Of a stretch of 64,000 nt of DNA, positions 15,001 through 27,700 are shown one piece after another. Origin of the DNA: Taeniopygia guttata (taxonomy: Eukaryota > Chordata > Aves > Passeriformes > Estrildidae); the NCBI RefSeq assembly GCF_048771995.1, contig NC_133026.1, positions 13,418,001 to 13,482,000 of the forward strand, read 5' to 3'. Position numbers and translations under genes: made by a program. Below the pieces are notes generated by a model. That model was not told the origin of the DNA. It saw only the letters and a list, made by a program, of their open reading frames with translations, and ran no database searches. The first letter of the stretch is position 1, and each line of letters begins with the position of its first letter.

Positions 15001-15495
15001 CTCACAGAATCAAACAGGCTGGGATAGAATGCTGAGACCGAGTCCAACCTTCACCTGAACACCACTGTATCACCCAGACAGTATCACTGAGTGTCACATC
15101 CAGTCTTTCCCTAAACACCTCCATGGACATTGACCCCACCATCTCTCCAGACAGTCCATCTAATCACCCCTCCTGCAAATAAGTTCCTCCTAATTTCCAA
15201 CCTAAACCTGCCCCAGTGCAGCTTATGACTATCCTCTTGTCCTGTCACTGGGAGAAGAGGCTAACCCCCACCTGCAGGCTACAACCTCCTTTCAGGGAGT
15301 TATAGAGAGTGATAAGCTCATCCATGAGCCTTCTCTTCTCCAGGATAAACACTCCCAGCTCCCTCAGCTGCTTCTCATCACTTATTCTCCAGAGCCTTCA
15401 CCAGCTCTGTCACCTTTCTCTGGACTTGCTCCAGTATGTCACTGTCCTTCCTGAACTGAGGGGCCCAGAACTAAACAGAGGACTCAAAGTGTAGC
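15001..15495 (-). repeat. CR1 LINE, 3'-end fragment (about 495 bp)
   Basis: This is the longest CR1 piece in the window. It starts with CTCACAGAATCAAACAGGCT, the reversed 3' terminus. It continues through GAGTCCAACCTTCACC, CCTCCTAATTTCCAACC, CCAGTGCAGCTTATGAC, CTCTTGTCCTGTCACTGGG, CAACCTCCTTTCAGGGAGTT and CCTTCTCTTCTCCAGGATAAAC, and reaches into the ORF2-proximal block (CCTCAGCTGCTTCTCATCAC). No coding potential remains. Confidence 0.93.
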
Positions 15496-16184
15496 CAGTT
15501 TATATTATTCTGAAATAACCTGAATCATTACCCTAATTATTCCCAACAATATCCTGAGATATCCTGCTATCTCCTACTTGTCAGAATAAGCAAACTCTTA
15601 TCACTTGTTCAAGGTACCATTCCACAACTGAAATAAATACACAAGGTAATGTTAATGTATGAGTATTTCATTGTACTGAATTCTGAAAAAAAAATTTGTA
15701 TTTGGCAAGGCTAATAGTCTTCAGCACTCTCAGCTGATAAGCTTGTATTTCCAATATGCAAATTTTGCCCTATTACTTACAACTTTGGAAAAAGTGACCA
15801 GAAACCTTCCAGCATAGTCCCCAGACTTTGGGAAGTTCAGGCAAAGTAGTCTGGTCTGTGTGCAGCCTTCGTCAGGCTTCCTTCATTTTGACAGCCTTTA
15901 TTTCCCCCAGGTTCACACCTCCCCTTCCCCTGTGGTTACAGAGGCAGCTGTAGGAACAAACCTGCAGCACCACATGAAGATAGCAGCTAGTGGAAGGATC
16001 TCTTCCTCCCATCACAGAAAACAAGGTGTGCAGTGGACTGTGTAAAGAGAAACCAGTCTCTAATGATGACAGAAAAAACGCTCCTCTGCCTCCAGACAGA
16101 GCTTGTTTGCTGCCAGGCAAACCCCAAACTTTACAGCGGCAATCTACAGCTGCAAGATTCTCATGTGCTGCATGCCTGGACTTG
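15496..16184. other. Spacer between CR1 fragments, no recognised feature
   Basis: Mixed-composition intron. Several overlapping open frames of about 60-82 codons on both strands at 15860-16200 look like chance frames. Nothing was recognised. Confidence 0.5.
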
Positions 16185-16252
16185 GCAACATTAGATTAAT
16201 GGTTGGACTCAATGACCTTAGAGGTCTAGTACAACCTAAAGGATTCCTAAAT
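16185..16252 (+). repeat. CR1 LINE, 3' tail fragment
   Basis: The plus strand reads ATTAGATTAATGGTTGGACT, then CAATGACCTTAGAGGTCTAG, then TACAACCTAAAGGATTC. This is the sense 3' end of a CR1 (the TTGGACTCAATGATCTTAGAGG...CCAACC block). It is opposite in orientation to the CR1 copies at 14.6 and 15.0 kb. Confidence 0.82.
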
Positions 16253-17007
16253 TTCATTAGGAAGGAAAGGATTAAAAGTATTCCAACTCTTCCTAAGTAG
16301 CAACTCTCAACCAACAACAGCAGCTTTGCTAAGAGCATGAACTGCAACATAATGCACAGAACCTGTAAACTGAGTTCCTGGGCACTTGGAAACAAGACTA
16401 AATTAGCAGGCCTTTCAAAATTATTCTGTATATCAGCTCTCCATCTGCAGTATAAGGATAAATCTGATAAAACTCATGGAAGACAAGTAAAAATGCTTGT
16501 GTCCACAAGCACTACTGTGTAACTTACCTTGGAACAGGTAAGATTTGATTAGTAGGAGACCTGGGTCTGTGACAAACAAATGAGAAAGATGCTGAAAATA
16601 GTCCATTAGGTGACCAATGCTACTGAATAAGGCAAGAAAGTGTCCACTTCCCTTCCGTGCATAACAAGAGGGGAATAACAAGATGAATTAATTTTGAAAG
16701 GCAATTTTAACTCTTGATAATTCCTATTTTTCAAGTGTTCAATTATTGGCTCTTAGTATTTTTTGAATGCATTATTTATAATACAATTCATACAGAGGAT
16801 GCCCACTACCCATCAGCTACAAAACATGTTCAAGAAATGTTATATTGAACTTCCTTTACAGAAAAAATGTAAAGGAACAGGAACTGTACTTCACAGCTGA
16901 CCACTATATCATTTTAAAACCAGGTTCTTCTCTTTTGGTTTTCCAGTTTAGCAAGCTTCTTCTGCTGAAGTAGTCATCTGAAGTTAAAGACTCTTAACCA
17001 AAAATGC

Positions 17008-17035
17008 AAATAAACAAACAAACAAATAAATAAAT
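17008..17035. repeat. (AAAC)n/(AAAT)n microsatellite
   Basis: A short tandem tetranucleotide tract: AAATAAACAAACAAACAAAT followed by AAATAAAT. Confidence 0.85.
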
Positions 17036-18060
17036 CTCCACTGCACTATGGGAAAAAATGAAGCAAGTATTATTAACAAATTAAATAACTTTTAAAATAA
17101 CTACTCTGAATTTGAAATTCTTCATTACAAGTGCAACCCTGCAAGAACTTTTTAAATTTTATTTCTTTCTAGATTATCTATTCATTGCTTCCAGAAGGCA
17201 AGAATTAATAAATATATATTTTTACTGTCCGAGGCAGTAAGATGTTCAAGAGAATGAGTGGTTCCTGCTTTACTTTAATTCAAGTGTAGAACACATCACA
17301 GCAAAAGTTACTTGGTTGTCAGCTTCCCAAAAGTAAAATAAATGACACAGTCCTTTATAATAGTTGCAAATTGTTTGTAAATGGGAAAACATACTATGTT
17401 ATTCTGAATAAATACTACTTAAGTCTTAGCATCAACTGAGATAGGGAAATGTTTGAGCAGTGTCACTTGGTCTGCACAAAGAACAAAACATATGATGCTG
17501 ACAGAACAGTTTTTTATGCTGTCTCTTCAAATTCATTAATGTATGCTCTCTTACACTGTGGTGTGTTTACCAAGTAAATAAAGCAGCTTAGCTATTAGTC
17601 TCATTAACCTCCAGTTCTTCATTAAATAGCAATCAGCACTCATTTCCCTGTGACGTTTTTTCCACTTAAAACCATGCTTACCCACATAGAAAAGACAGAA
17701 GAAAAAACAGGAAAACTGGAACAACAAATGAAGGTAATATTCAGGGCATAAAAATAACCACTCAAATCATCTGTCTCTGACACAGTATTTCATTAGTACT
17801 TATTCCACTAAGTGCTACATTTCACACAAACAGCCCTTGAAGAGAAAATTTTTTCAATTGTTTGTTAACTAGCAGGTATTTCATAGAAGATATTGGACAA
17901 AAAGTCTAATTATATGGATATCTAAGCATTTGTACAAGGACTGTTGCTCAAACAGCAACTATCTTTATCCATCTTGGCAACAGTAGGTACGTACACAAAG
18001 TAGCTCTGGATTTGGGCAAATCAAACAGGGAGAGGTATGAACTATCTGCAGACAGTTTTC

Positions 18061-18119
18061 ATCATTACTATTACTATTGTTATGCATTATTGTTATTGTT
18101 GTTGTTATTATCATCATTC
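18061..18119. repeat. Imperfect (ATT/GTT/ATC) trinucleotide repeat
   Basis: Runs of ATT, GTT and ATC triplets (ATCATTACTATTACTATTGT and so on, ending TTATTATCATCATTC). A degenerate microsatellite with no coding role visible. Confidence 0.8.
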
Positions 18120-18323
18120 TAAAATTGGCTTCCAAAGAGACACTTTCATCAAAACTCAGTGAAATTCAGGTCACTTGGCAAAGTACTTCTTGGCACACAG
18201 AACACACTACCTTACCCAAAGCCCAAGAAGTCTACAAAAAAAATGAAATAATGATTACAGGGTATTTATATATGCAACAATTTTCCTATGCATTTGACTG
18301 AATCAAAACAGTTGTCATGTATT

Positions 18324-18408
18324 TAAAAAAAAAAGAAAACGAAAGGGGGGATAAAGAAGAGGAAAAAGGGAAAAACTAAAACAAAAAACAAATAACAAAA
18401 AAAGGAAG
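18324..18408. repeat. A-rich purine tract
   Basis: An 85-bp, almost all-purine stretch on the plus strand with A runs and a GGGGGG core, followed by AAAC/AAAAC-type low-complexity sequence. In the CCNY transcript it would be a polypyrimidine tract. Confidence 0.75.
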
Positions 18409-21400
18409 ATATAGGATGCTGTTGCTAAAAAATTAAGTAGGAAAGTACTGAGAATCTTACTACCTAGGTTAGGAAATTTCAGCTCTCTCTTTTATAAAGT
18501 GACACCTACAGAAGTGCCACACTTGCTCATGTCTGCTGTTCGCAAACAGAGCTTGCAGACAATAGATGATGTCAGCGTTTTGGCTTGTAGATAAATATCC
18601 AAGCAGAACACTATTTTTAGCTAACTTCCTAAGGAAATCAGGCATATCTAACTGTGCCAGCACTCCGCCCTCTGCCCTGAAAATTTCTGAGCAGAAAACC
18701 TACTTTGACAAATTTTGTAAAAGGCTCAGTACCTCAAAGGAACAACCTGCCTGGATCCTTTGGGAGAGCTGACAGGCTGGTGTAGGGAAGGCAGTGTAGC
18801 AAAGACCTTGTTAAAAGGAAGGAGGTAGGGATGGTTCATCCCAAGACATGGTGGCTGGCCAAAAACTTGCCATTTCCAGCCCAGAGAAAGCACTTGTCCA
18901 TTCAAAGACAGGAAAATGTGGGGAAGTGGGGCAGAGCAGCACAGCATACAAGTTACAAGCAACTATAAAGGAAAAAATAAATTTAACAGAGAAACTTCAT
19001 GGGACTTGCTGCTCATGAAACACTACATATATCTGCATATAGCATACTATGCTCTGTCTTGGCAGGAAGATTAGCTCAATTGTTTAATGGGACTTATCTA
19101 TCTGATTAAAATGATCCTAAGTGCTCCCCACAATCTTTAAAATATGTCCCCTGGCACTAATAATTTTATGATGAAAGCTAAATTATGTTCCAATCAAATT
19201 AGAAAAAATGAGGTAAATTGCATTAGGCTATTTAATACAAATGTTCCTCTGAACAGCAATTTCATGGTTATTCTCATATCCTGTAGGAACAAGGACATAA
19301 AGGTGATCTGTGTTTGACAAAATCTCCAGATGCAATGAGAAGCAAAGATACGGGAGATCTTAACTAATGGCATCTGGTTTTCCTCTGTGTCAGTTCCCTG
19401 TTACACAACATAAATTACTTGTGTATCACCAACCAGGACATCACACCACCCCATGTCCATTAACCTGTTCTTGGTGCTATGAGTTTGGTAAGTGAATTTT
19501 CCTACACTTCCCAGATGTTCTTTTTCAAAAGCAACTGTAATGCCACAGTAACATACAGCATTATCTACTTGTACATCTCTTTTTCTGATCCTAGGTTTTC
19601 CACTCCATGGCCCCAGAGTTCAATTATTTCCTCCTGAAGTTTTTCAAAGTTATATAATTTATCTTCTCCCTCTTTGGGGTTTATTTCTCTTGCCCCAGGG
19701 TTTTGGTTTTTATGTTTACTACATTTTCTTTTCCCTTCCTTAGCAGAAGAGAAATGAAGACAACTTCACTTCGCTCTACTCCCCTGACATCAACACTGAG
19801 CACTCAGCTATTTCTTCACTAAGTTCATTTACTTCCTACATTTTCTTTATCCACTTCCATCCATTCAGAAACACACGCAGCACCAAAGAAAGTCAAAGCA
19901 GCTGCACCAGTGGCTGCCCACTCTATAGCAGCTGAGCTACCTGGATCTCCAATACCAAAATCAGAGTATGAAATAAATTGGCAGAGCTCACTCAAGGGCT
20001 CCAGAGCTGTGGAAAACAGAGGAACAGTTTCAGTATGCAAGAGGTGAGGTGGCAATGACTGCTGAGGCACCCATGTGTTCACTCAGTCCACAGTGAAGGG
20101 GCCACGTGGCTTCAGGCAGCCAAAAAAGGCTCAGTGTGAAGGAGAGGAGATGATCCAGGATATCATGAGTTACTGAAAAAAAGGAGTATTTGGAACTTTG
20201 GAGAGCCACACAGATGCTGTAGCTGGGACAAGGGAAGTGTTATCAATTTTCTCTCACATGGAAAGGACACACTATGCTTATGTTTTCAATACAAGAAATT
20301 CAGCTGCAAAAACAGAAAACTGTTATGTAGGGTACGTGTGCTGTAGAATAAAGCAGCTTAAAGGAGGGACAAGGCCTAGGATTCAAGGGGTTTGCATGAG
20401 AAAAGTAAGAACTTACACGAGACCAAAGAAGAGACTGTAATATTAAATTGCATTTAAATATTACTAATTTCACCCCCCCCAAAAAAAGAACAAAATAATT
20501 TTGCTAGGCTCACAGTCAACCTGTCTTGCTAAATAAAGCTTAAATTATGGGCTAGTCACCTCAGGCTGCCGCCACAGCTGACAGAGATTAATTTCTTGCC
20601 TGTGTGGTATTCTGGGAATATTTCAACATGGAATAGGGAAATCGACTCAATTTAGAGAAGAATTACCTCAAAAAAACCAAATCAACACAAAAAAAAAAAA
20701 TCACTAACAGGAATTAAACCACTACATTATTTTGGTGAGTCCATAGAACAAACACCAGAAAGATGGTGAGTAAATTTGCAAAAGCACATTGAAAACTGTG
20801 ACAGCACGTGGCTGTGCCCTGGCTTTGCCTAAATTGAATTTTAGGTGAGAAGAGTTCCAGCTACAGGCTGGAAAGGGGATCTGCTCTCCAACCTGTCTAA
20901 GCATACTGCTCTCTCTCACACATGGTCTGCAGCTTCTCTGATCTCCCTATGCTCACTACCTTTCAAATGGCTGAATTCCTCCTGGACAGCTGGCAGCACC
21001 TTCATTTTTCTTCCCAGCAGATCTGACTTATCCTTGCTTCCTCCATCTCTGATTTCTCTAACAAGCTCTCAGTCTTCCCACACTGCCTGCACTCTTACAT
21101 GGACACCTGGCAAGCTAGAACACACCCACCAAACGTGTGCATCTCCTTCACATGTTCTGCACGGCACCTCAAACAGAAGCACATGTAAAAAAGAGACAGA
21201 AGGGTATTTCAATAGGATGGCACACTGCATATCTGATTTAACAGTGCATCTGTTATGGATATATTCTTTATATAATTCATATATCTCACACAATTGGAGA
21301 CAGGCATCAAAATTACTATAAACTGATTATATAAATTTTATTATATGTCTCGTGTCTTGGCAAGCACTTCACACAGATGGTTTAGGAAACACTTCAGGTG

Positions 21401-23800
21401 CTTGTCCCCTCCCTATATATCTGAGCCTAAGGATGGTAGCTGCTATATACCATCAGATACATTCCCACTTACACCAAGACTTTGATCTTGGAGACACTAG
21501 CACTAAAAATTTCAGAGGAAGCTGAAAAAAAGCATACAAAAGAGAGAAGAAATAAATAAAAGACTAGGCTAATATAGGTTCTCACCTCTACAGGCATCAC
21601 TGACTGCAACTTGGTCATCTGATCAGAACTACCCTTTCCCCCCCCACAATTTTCTTAGCACTAAGTTGAAGCAATAGTATTTCCCAGCATCCTATATTCA
21701 AGGAATGTGTGTAAATATCAGGCTAAATTAAGGGTGTTTACACACCACTGAATGAGCAGAACTAAATGGTTTTTTGAGTGACAGGCAGTTTTTCAGAATA
21801 CCTATCAACATTTCTAAGGCATTTATCACTGTGGGATGTTCTGACAAAAAAGCTTCATTCTATTTAAGTCCCCAAAGACTTCCCTTCTCAGTGCTGGAAC
21901 AAACTGAACAGAAGGTGGAAAGAAATAAATTGCCACATAAATGTAGTATAGAAAAATCCTTCAAGTCCCACATTATGTTACTGATGTCTTCTTTGCTCTG
22001 GGCACAAATGACTGGTACAAACAAGACGGAATCACATGCATAGAGCCTGTGAGCGCATCAGGGGCACATTCAAAAGGCATGAACTCACAACTAATTGCTT
22101 TGGGAAAGAAAACAGTACAGAGGTTTACACCTACGAGGATTCTTAAACTAATTGTAGGGCAAGCAACACTCAGCCCTGATTTACAACAGGCCTAGGTTTA
22201 TTACAAAGCTCCAGAAACTGTCTCCTGTTCTGTACCATGGAACACACACAGAATAAAAACTTAAGCTTGGGCAGGGTATTTCAGGCCAAAATCTTTAATC
22301 AGAAGAACAAATTAAGAAACTCGAGTGTTGAGGATAAGCCTTTTGCTACCACTTCTGCATGCTACACATGTATTATCTAGGCTTTACATTAGGGATTAAG
22401 CATCACATGTGGTACCTATGAACTTGCAACCACTCTGTGTTTGCTAGTGGGAAAAAAAAACCCAACAAACTAAGCATTTACAGGAGCTTATTAAACATCA
22501 CTTTAAAGACAAGAGAACAAGCACCTTAGTGATGTTTAAAGCTCTACTGGGGACTCACCCTACTATCCCCCGAGGAAATAACTACTGCAATACAGAAATA
22601 CGTAGTTCAAATTTTATTTTCTCTTTAAGAAAATATAATTTTGTACACTGACACTCCTCCAAATGACTAAAATGATTGGTCACAATACCTTTATCAGAAA
22701 AGGTACATATCTTCATAAGGCAGTATTCATTATTAAATCAGTAGTTAATTTTTTAAGAGATGTATGTAGAAGCTACAGAATTATTTGTTACTTATAAAAA
22801 CAGCAAAGGTTCTGCAGACTGAAACAGCTGCTCGCTGTAATAAAGGGAGATGAGAAAGACTCTGAAAAAGATAGATGTGTATTTAAAAATAAATAACGCT
22901 GTGGACGATGGAGGCCCTTGTGCAACCTCATCAGGGTGGATGAATTCAGGACTTATGATCTCTGCAATGACATTTTCCACAATTTATTTTAAGCATACAG
23001 TAATGAATTTTTATCTCAATGCAATATAATAAGAGCTTTCTTACAATGTTTAATACTGTATTAAAAGAGGTATGCTTAAGACCTGCAAAAGGAATTACTG
23101 TTCTACACCATTTTTAGTCTATGACTTAAGTTGCTGACCACAGAACAGTTTTGCATTATGCAGGGTAGATAAAGGCATAAAAGCTGAAGATTTACCTGTC
23201 ATTTATTTCAGAATAAGATGTTTAAAAGATATATTTACAAGCACATAAATGTCAACTGCACTATTGCACTAAATACGGCAGAACTTCTGCTATAAGGAAA
23301 ACAAACCAAACGCCAAAAAATCCAACCTTTACAGATCTTCTTCTAAAATAAATTTTTTTTTTGTCTTCCCCAGTTATGAGGGAAATAAAGACTTTTATGG
23401 CTTTTATTCCCATTCAATCCCAATTATAAACTACATAGCAGCTGGTCAGCAGCCCTGATGCAACTAAAGCATCCACAGCAGCAGGACTACTTCTATGTTA
23501 TGCCATATATACTGCAAAGAAGGCTGTTTATTCAGCCAGTGGGTTAAAATGAAGCAGCACAAGGAATTTCAAGAATAAAGTATCCCTATGGAAAAAATCA
23601 CCAATCGAAAATCTCCTAGTGGCTTCTCTGTTACCAGTTTACTGACAGAGGCGGCAAGTGTGAGGCAGTGCTGTCCCACAGGTATTCTCCTACAAAGAGA
23701 AGCAGAATCCACCATGGGTCAGTGGGAATAATGCAGAGCAAACCCAAAGTGACCCTGAGGCTGTGATGAAGAGCTGACAGTGCCAGAATCCCTCTGCTGG
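18409..23800. other. Intronic unique sequence, no recognised gene
   Basis: Mostly AT-rich. The frame at 20082-19825 (minus, 85 codons) has fairly even amino-acid composition but matches nothing I recognise. A C8/A7 junction lies at about 20472-20487. No RNA gene or repeat family was recognised. Confidence 0.5.
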
Positions 23801-23900
23801 TTTGTTGTTGTTGGTTTTTTTGGTTTTTTGTTTTGGGGTTTTTTTTTGGTTTTGTTTTTTGTGGGTTTTTTTGTTGTTGTTGTTGTTGTTTTTTTTTTTG
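23801..23900. repeat. T/G low-complexity tract with (TTG)n ends
   Basis: A 100-bp stretch of almost only T and G on the plus strand: TTG triplets at both ends, with T runs punctuated by GG/GGGG in the middle. The CCNY pre-mRNA strand is therefore A/C only. Open frames on both strands here encode homopolymer-like peptides and are not genes. Confidence 0.88.
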
Positions 23901-24697
23901 TTAGAGGTATATTTACGCAGTTCATAACATACTTCCAGAAGTCTAAGATCAGCCTTATTCTAAATTTTTCCTCCTGGGCTGCAAAAGGCTGTGTCAGAAG
24001 TCATGCCTGCTTATTTAGGGGTTTTATATAACTGCCCTCGACAGGCACATGCACAGCGTGTCAGGACACATGGTGCATTCCCAAACCAGCCTTCACCACT
24101 TGACCTCACCTGGACAGCAGCACTGGTAGAAAACTGCAAAAAGAAAACACTAGTTGGAAACCTCAGACCCACATGACCCACAGCAATTCAAGGCACAGTA
24201 AACCTGGATCAAGTTTATCTATAACACTTATCGCTCAAGAAATTAGGAAAACTGGAAATGTCACGGTGTAACAGCTTGTTGGCAAACAAATTAAATGCAT
24301 TAACAGGTAATCATAAGGAAAAATAAAATGTCCCTGTCCTTCTTCTCACGCTTAACAATGTGTTTTGAACTGTTCCCTTCAAGAGCACCAGGAGACCCTT
24401 CCATGAGACACTCTTAGTCTCTGCTTCTGGAGGGAGTCACAATCCAGCAAAAAAGACTCCAGGAAATTTCATTTTCACTTAAACAGGGGGCAGTACACAT
24501 GCAGACTTGGCCTGCAGTAAATACTCCCTAAAACAGTGAGGAGGAAGCTTAGCAGAAGAGTGAAGGCACACAGGTAATTCACACACAGCTCTGCCATCCC
24601 ACTGAGTGCTGGTGGCAGTGATGGGCACCACGACCAACTACAGGCAACTACAGGACAACACCCCGGGGCCTGAGCAGTGAAATCAAATCAGGCATTT

Positions 24698-24745
24698 CAC
24701 AGAATCACAGCATGGTTAGGGTCAGAACATGCCTGTTTAGCATGG
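24698..24745 (-). repeat. Possible CR1 3'-end remnant
   Basis: TTCACAGAATCACAGCATGG and then TTAGGGTCAGAACATGCC resemble the reversed CR1 terminus (AGAATCACAGAATGGTTTGGG). The similarity decays quickly, so this is either a very short or a very old fragment. Confidence 0.45.
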
Positions 24746-27700
24746 TCTATAAACCAGAACCTGGCAGCCCTACAAACACAGCCCGTACACAAACCAAGGA
24801 GAGTGGTAAGGGGTCTCCATCACCCCACACACTGCAGATGAGCAAGTAGGAGTGCCTATCCTATCCACAGCTGGGAATTTGCACAAAAAAGAAATGAAAG
24901 GGGAAAAAAGCAAGGAAAACCTTCCACAGGGCAGATGAAGGTCATAATATGAGAGGAAATGCTAGATAAAGGCTGCCGTGTACCTTAAGAAAATGAGAAT
25001 ACAGCACTGTAAGCCACTAACACTACTGTAATAAGCTTGGTTATTGTTGTAGTTTGCCTTGAACAGCAGCCAATGACTTTTTAATAAATTGACCAAATGT
25101 TGTGCAAAGGATTTCCACCTGACATAGAATACTACTTTGTAGCATCAAATATATTTTTCAGTAATTTCAATGCAACGTTTTATGTTTCTGAGCATCAATT
25201 CAACATGCTAAGATTAAAGAATGTTACCTCTCTGCTGGGGGTGGCAGAATATTTTAGTGATAGCTGTGTCCCATAAACTGAGCTAAAAACTTCATCTCAC
25301 AAAACACTTCAAGAAGACAGTTAAAATAAACATGGAAAAACAGAAGCCTTGAAAGTAGGCATTTTGCAGACCATATTTTGAAAAAAAAAGTTTCTATTAA
25401 TACCTTGTTTGAACTGTTCTGACTTAATTCTTTCCATCATCTGTTACTACTTTGCACGTCACCAATCTTTAATCTTTAGTTTTCTTTACAAAAGCCAGGC
25501 TGCCTGCTCTTGGGGTTGACCAAGTAGCAAAATGCATGAACAGAGGATAAATTTACTGTTTCAGAGAGCTATCTTTAGAGACTCAAGCTTTCAGCGTACT
25601 GAAGTTCAGCCAAGTCCTTTCTGAAGAATTTTTTTAAAATAATTTCTATTGCCTCATTGAACAAAAGAAAACAACCTGTTTTTTTCTCTTTTAATCTACT
25701 CCTTTAACTTTTTCCTTATACAAGGCTTCACTTAGCAATGGCTAATTTGCCAGTCTGTGGAGATGAACTATTGAACCACAAAATGTTATCTCCTGGAAGG
25801 GAAGAACCAATGTTACTCTAAATGCATACTCTGTATACTTTGTATACTGGATGCTTAAAACAGAGCAAGACAACAAAATTAACCACTATGTGAAACCTCC
25901 GAAAAATATCCCTGATGAGCTAGGAGTGCCTCTAAAGTTGAGTGAAAACAAATTTAATTAGCTCAGTTGTTTCATGATGCCCAAAAGGACTTTGAAAGTT
26001 TTTCAGATGAAAATGGAATATACTTATACAGAAATTAGATACTAAATTTAAAAGACAGGAAGGAAATGTTTCATATCAGATATAAAAAAGTAGATGACAA
26101 ATTCTGAATACCTAAGTCAACAAAGCTTGCCCCTCTGCAGTACTTCAGAAGAATGCCATGACTTTAATGAGATCTATACTGACCAAAGAAAAGGCAAAAA
26201 TCAAATCAAGACCTAAGGTGCATGTTCCATGCACTTCATACACCAGACAAACTCCACAGAGTAGCCCTTGTTTAAATAAGGCAGAATAAGGAAATATATC
26301 TATTATCCCCACTAGCAATCCCTCTTGTTCTAGCTGCATCATTTTCCTGTCTAGGAGCAGAAGCGTTTATTTAAAAAAATATTTAATATTATTTTAATAT
26401 TTTTAATATATTCCACCTTAAGAACCACTAACCTCTATGTGTCTCTGACACCTGACAAGCATCATGGCCCATTCCACAGGACACCACACTTGGTATAAAC
26501 CAAACAGATCTTTGTCACAAATATATATGTAAGGTAATTTTACATATATGTCAATATATATATAAGGTAATTTTTCTCTAGCTAAAAGACGCAGAATAAG
26601 AAGCATCCTTGAGTATAAATATAAGACAGAAAAAATACACAATGCTTGCTGGATAGGTTTTTGAAGTAAAACATTGAGCCTTGCATAACAGAAATTATAA
26701 CAAAAGAGAATAACACTAAAACATAAAATGTCTCTCATTCAAGCAAGAAATCAAACAGATCCATCCAAAGAAACCTGGTGGTTTTTACAAATAACCTTCA
26801 CACAATAATCAAGGCTCCCTTCTCAAAAAAATAAATGTAGATGAAAACATCTGGGGCTATTGGAAGGAGAGAACACTTTCCAGCTAAAATGGAGGTACAT
26901 TACCAAAACAAAGGAGTGAACGCTACCAAGGGAAATCTAAAGAAAATCAGAGAAAGGCAGCACAAAAAAATTTGTTGAGAAGTACGATGTAAGAGACTTT
27001 AAACCTTTAATTACTAAAACCTGAAGAAGGAAAGACATTAAAAGCTGCTTCAAGATACACCAATTTCATCAGGAGAGGACAGAAACTATTTTCCATTACC
27101 ATTCTAATAATGGAAAAATGCCCAAGGGAATCAAACCCAGAATGCAGAGGAAAGCAAATGTTTTCAAAAAGTGTTTGTGGCAGTAAGCTGCAGAGAGCCA
27201 ACAACCACACTGTTCTCTGCAGCCACCTCTGCTGAGCCCTCCCCTCCAGAGAGCAGCCATGGAGAAATAGAGAATGGGAGATAAAAAGAACTGCCCAGCC
27301 ATACAGATACAAGGAAAAAGCAGTCAGGAAAAGAAAAAAAATAAAGACTGGGACATGGACACCCCTTCTGAAGCTGCTGGGAGGTGCCTGCACAGATGGG
27401 CAATTGGAGACTGATGTTCCAGAGGCTTTTTGCTGCCCTGAAGGAGCACTTCCATCTGTGGTCTTCTGCTGTTAGAAATGACCATGAATACACTCAAAGA
27501 CTTCAAAACAATGATGGCAAAAACAGTGTGGGTGGTTTAGTTGGTCTGGGGTTTGTTTATTTGTTTAAAAATTTTCAAATAATCGGCCACAATAAAGACT
27601 TTGAGTGCTTTTTGCTCATTCCAGCAGCATGGTCACTTACCAGACTGTATAGCCTCTCCCTGAAGGTGAGTGCCTCCTGCAGCAGAGCGCAAACACGGCC

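Noticed and set aside
27007..27506. Four nested minus frames with hydrophobic stretches resembling membrane segments
   Set aside because: Overlap in all three frames and come from pyrimidine-rich sequence; no family recognised.
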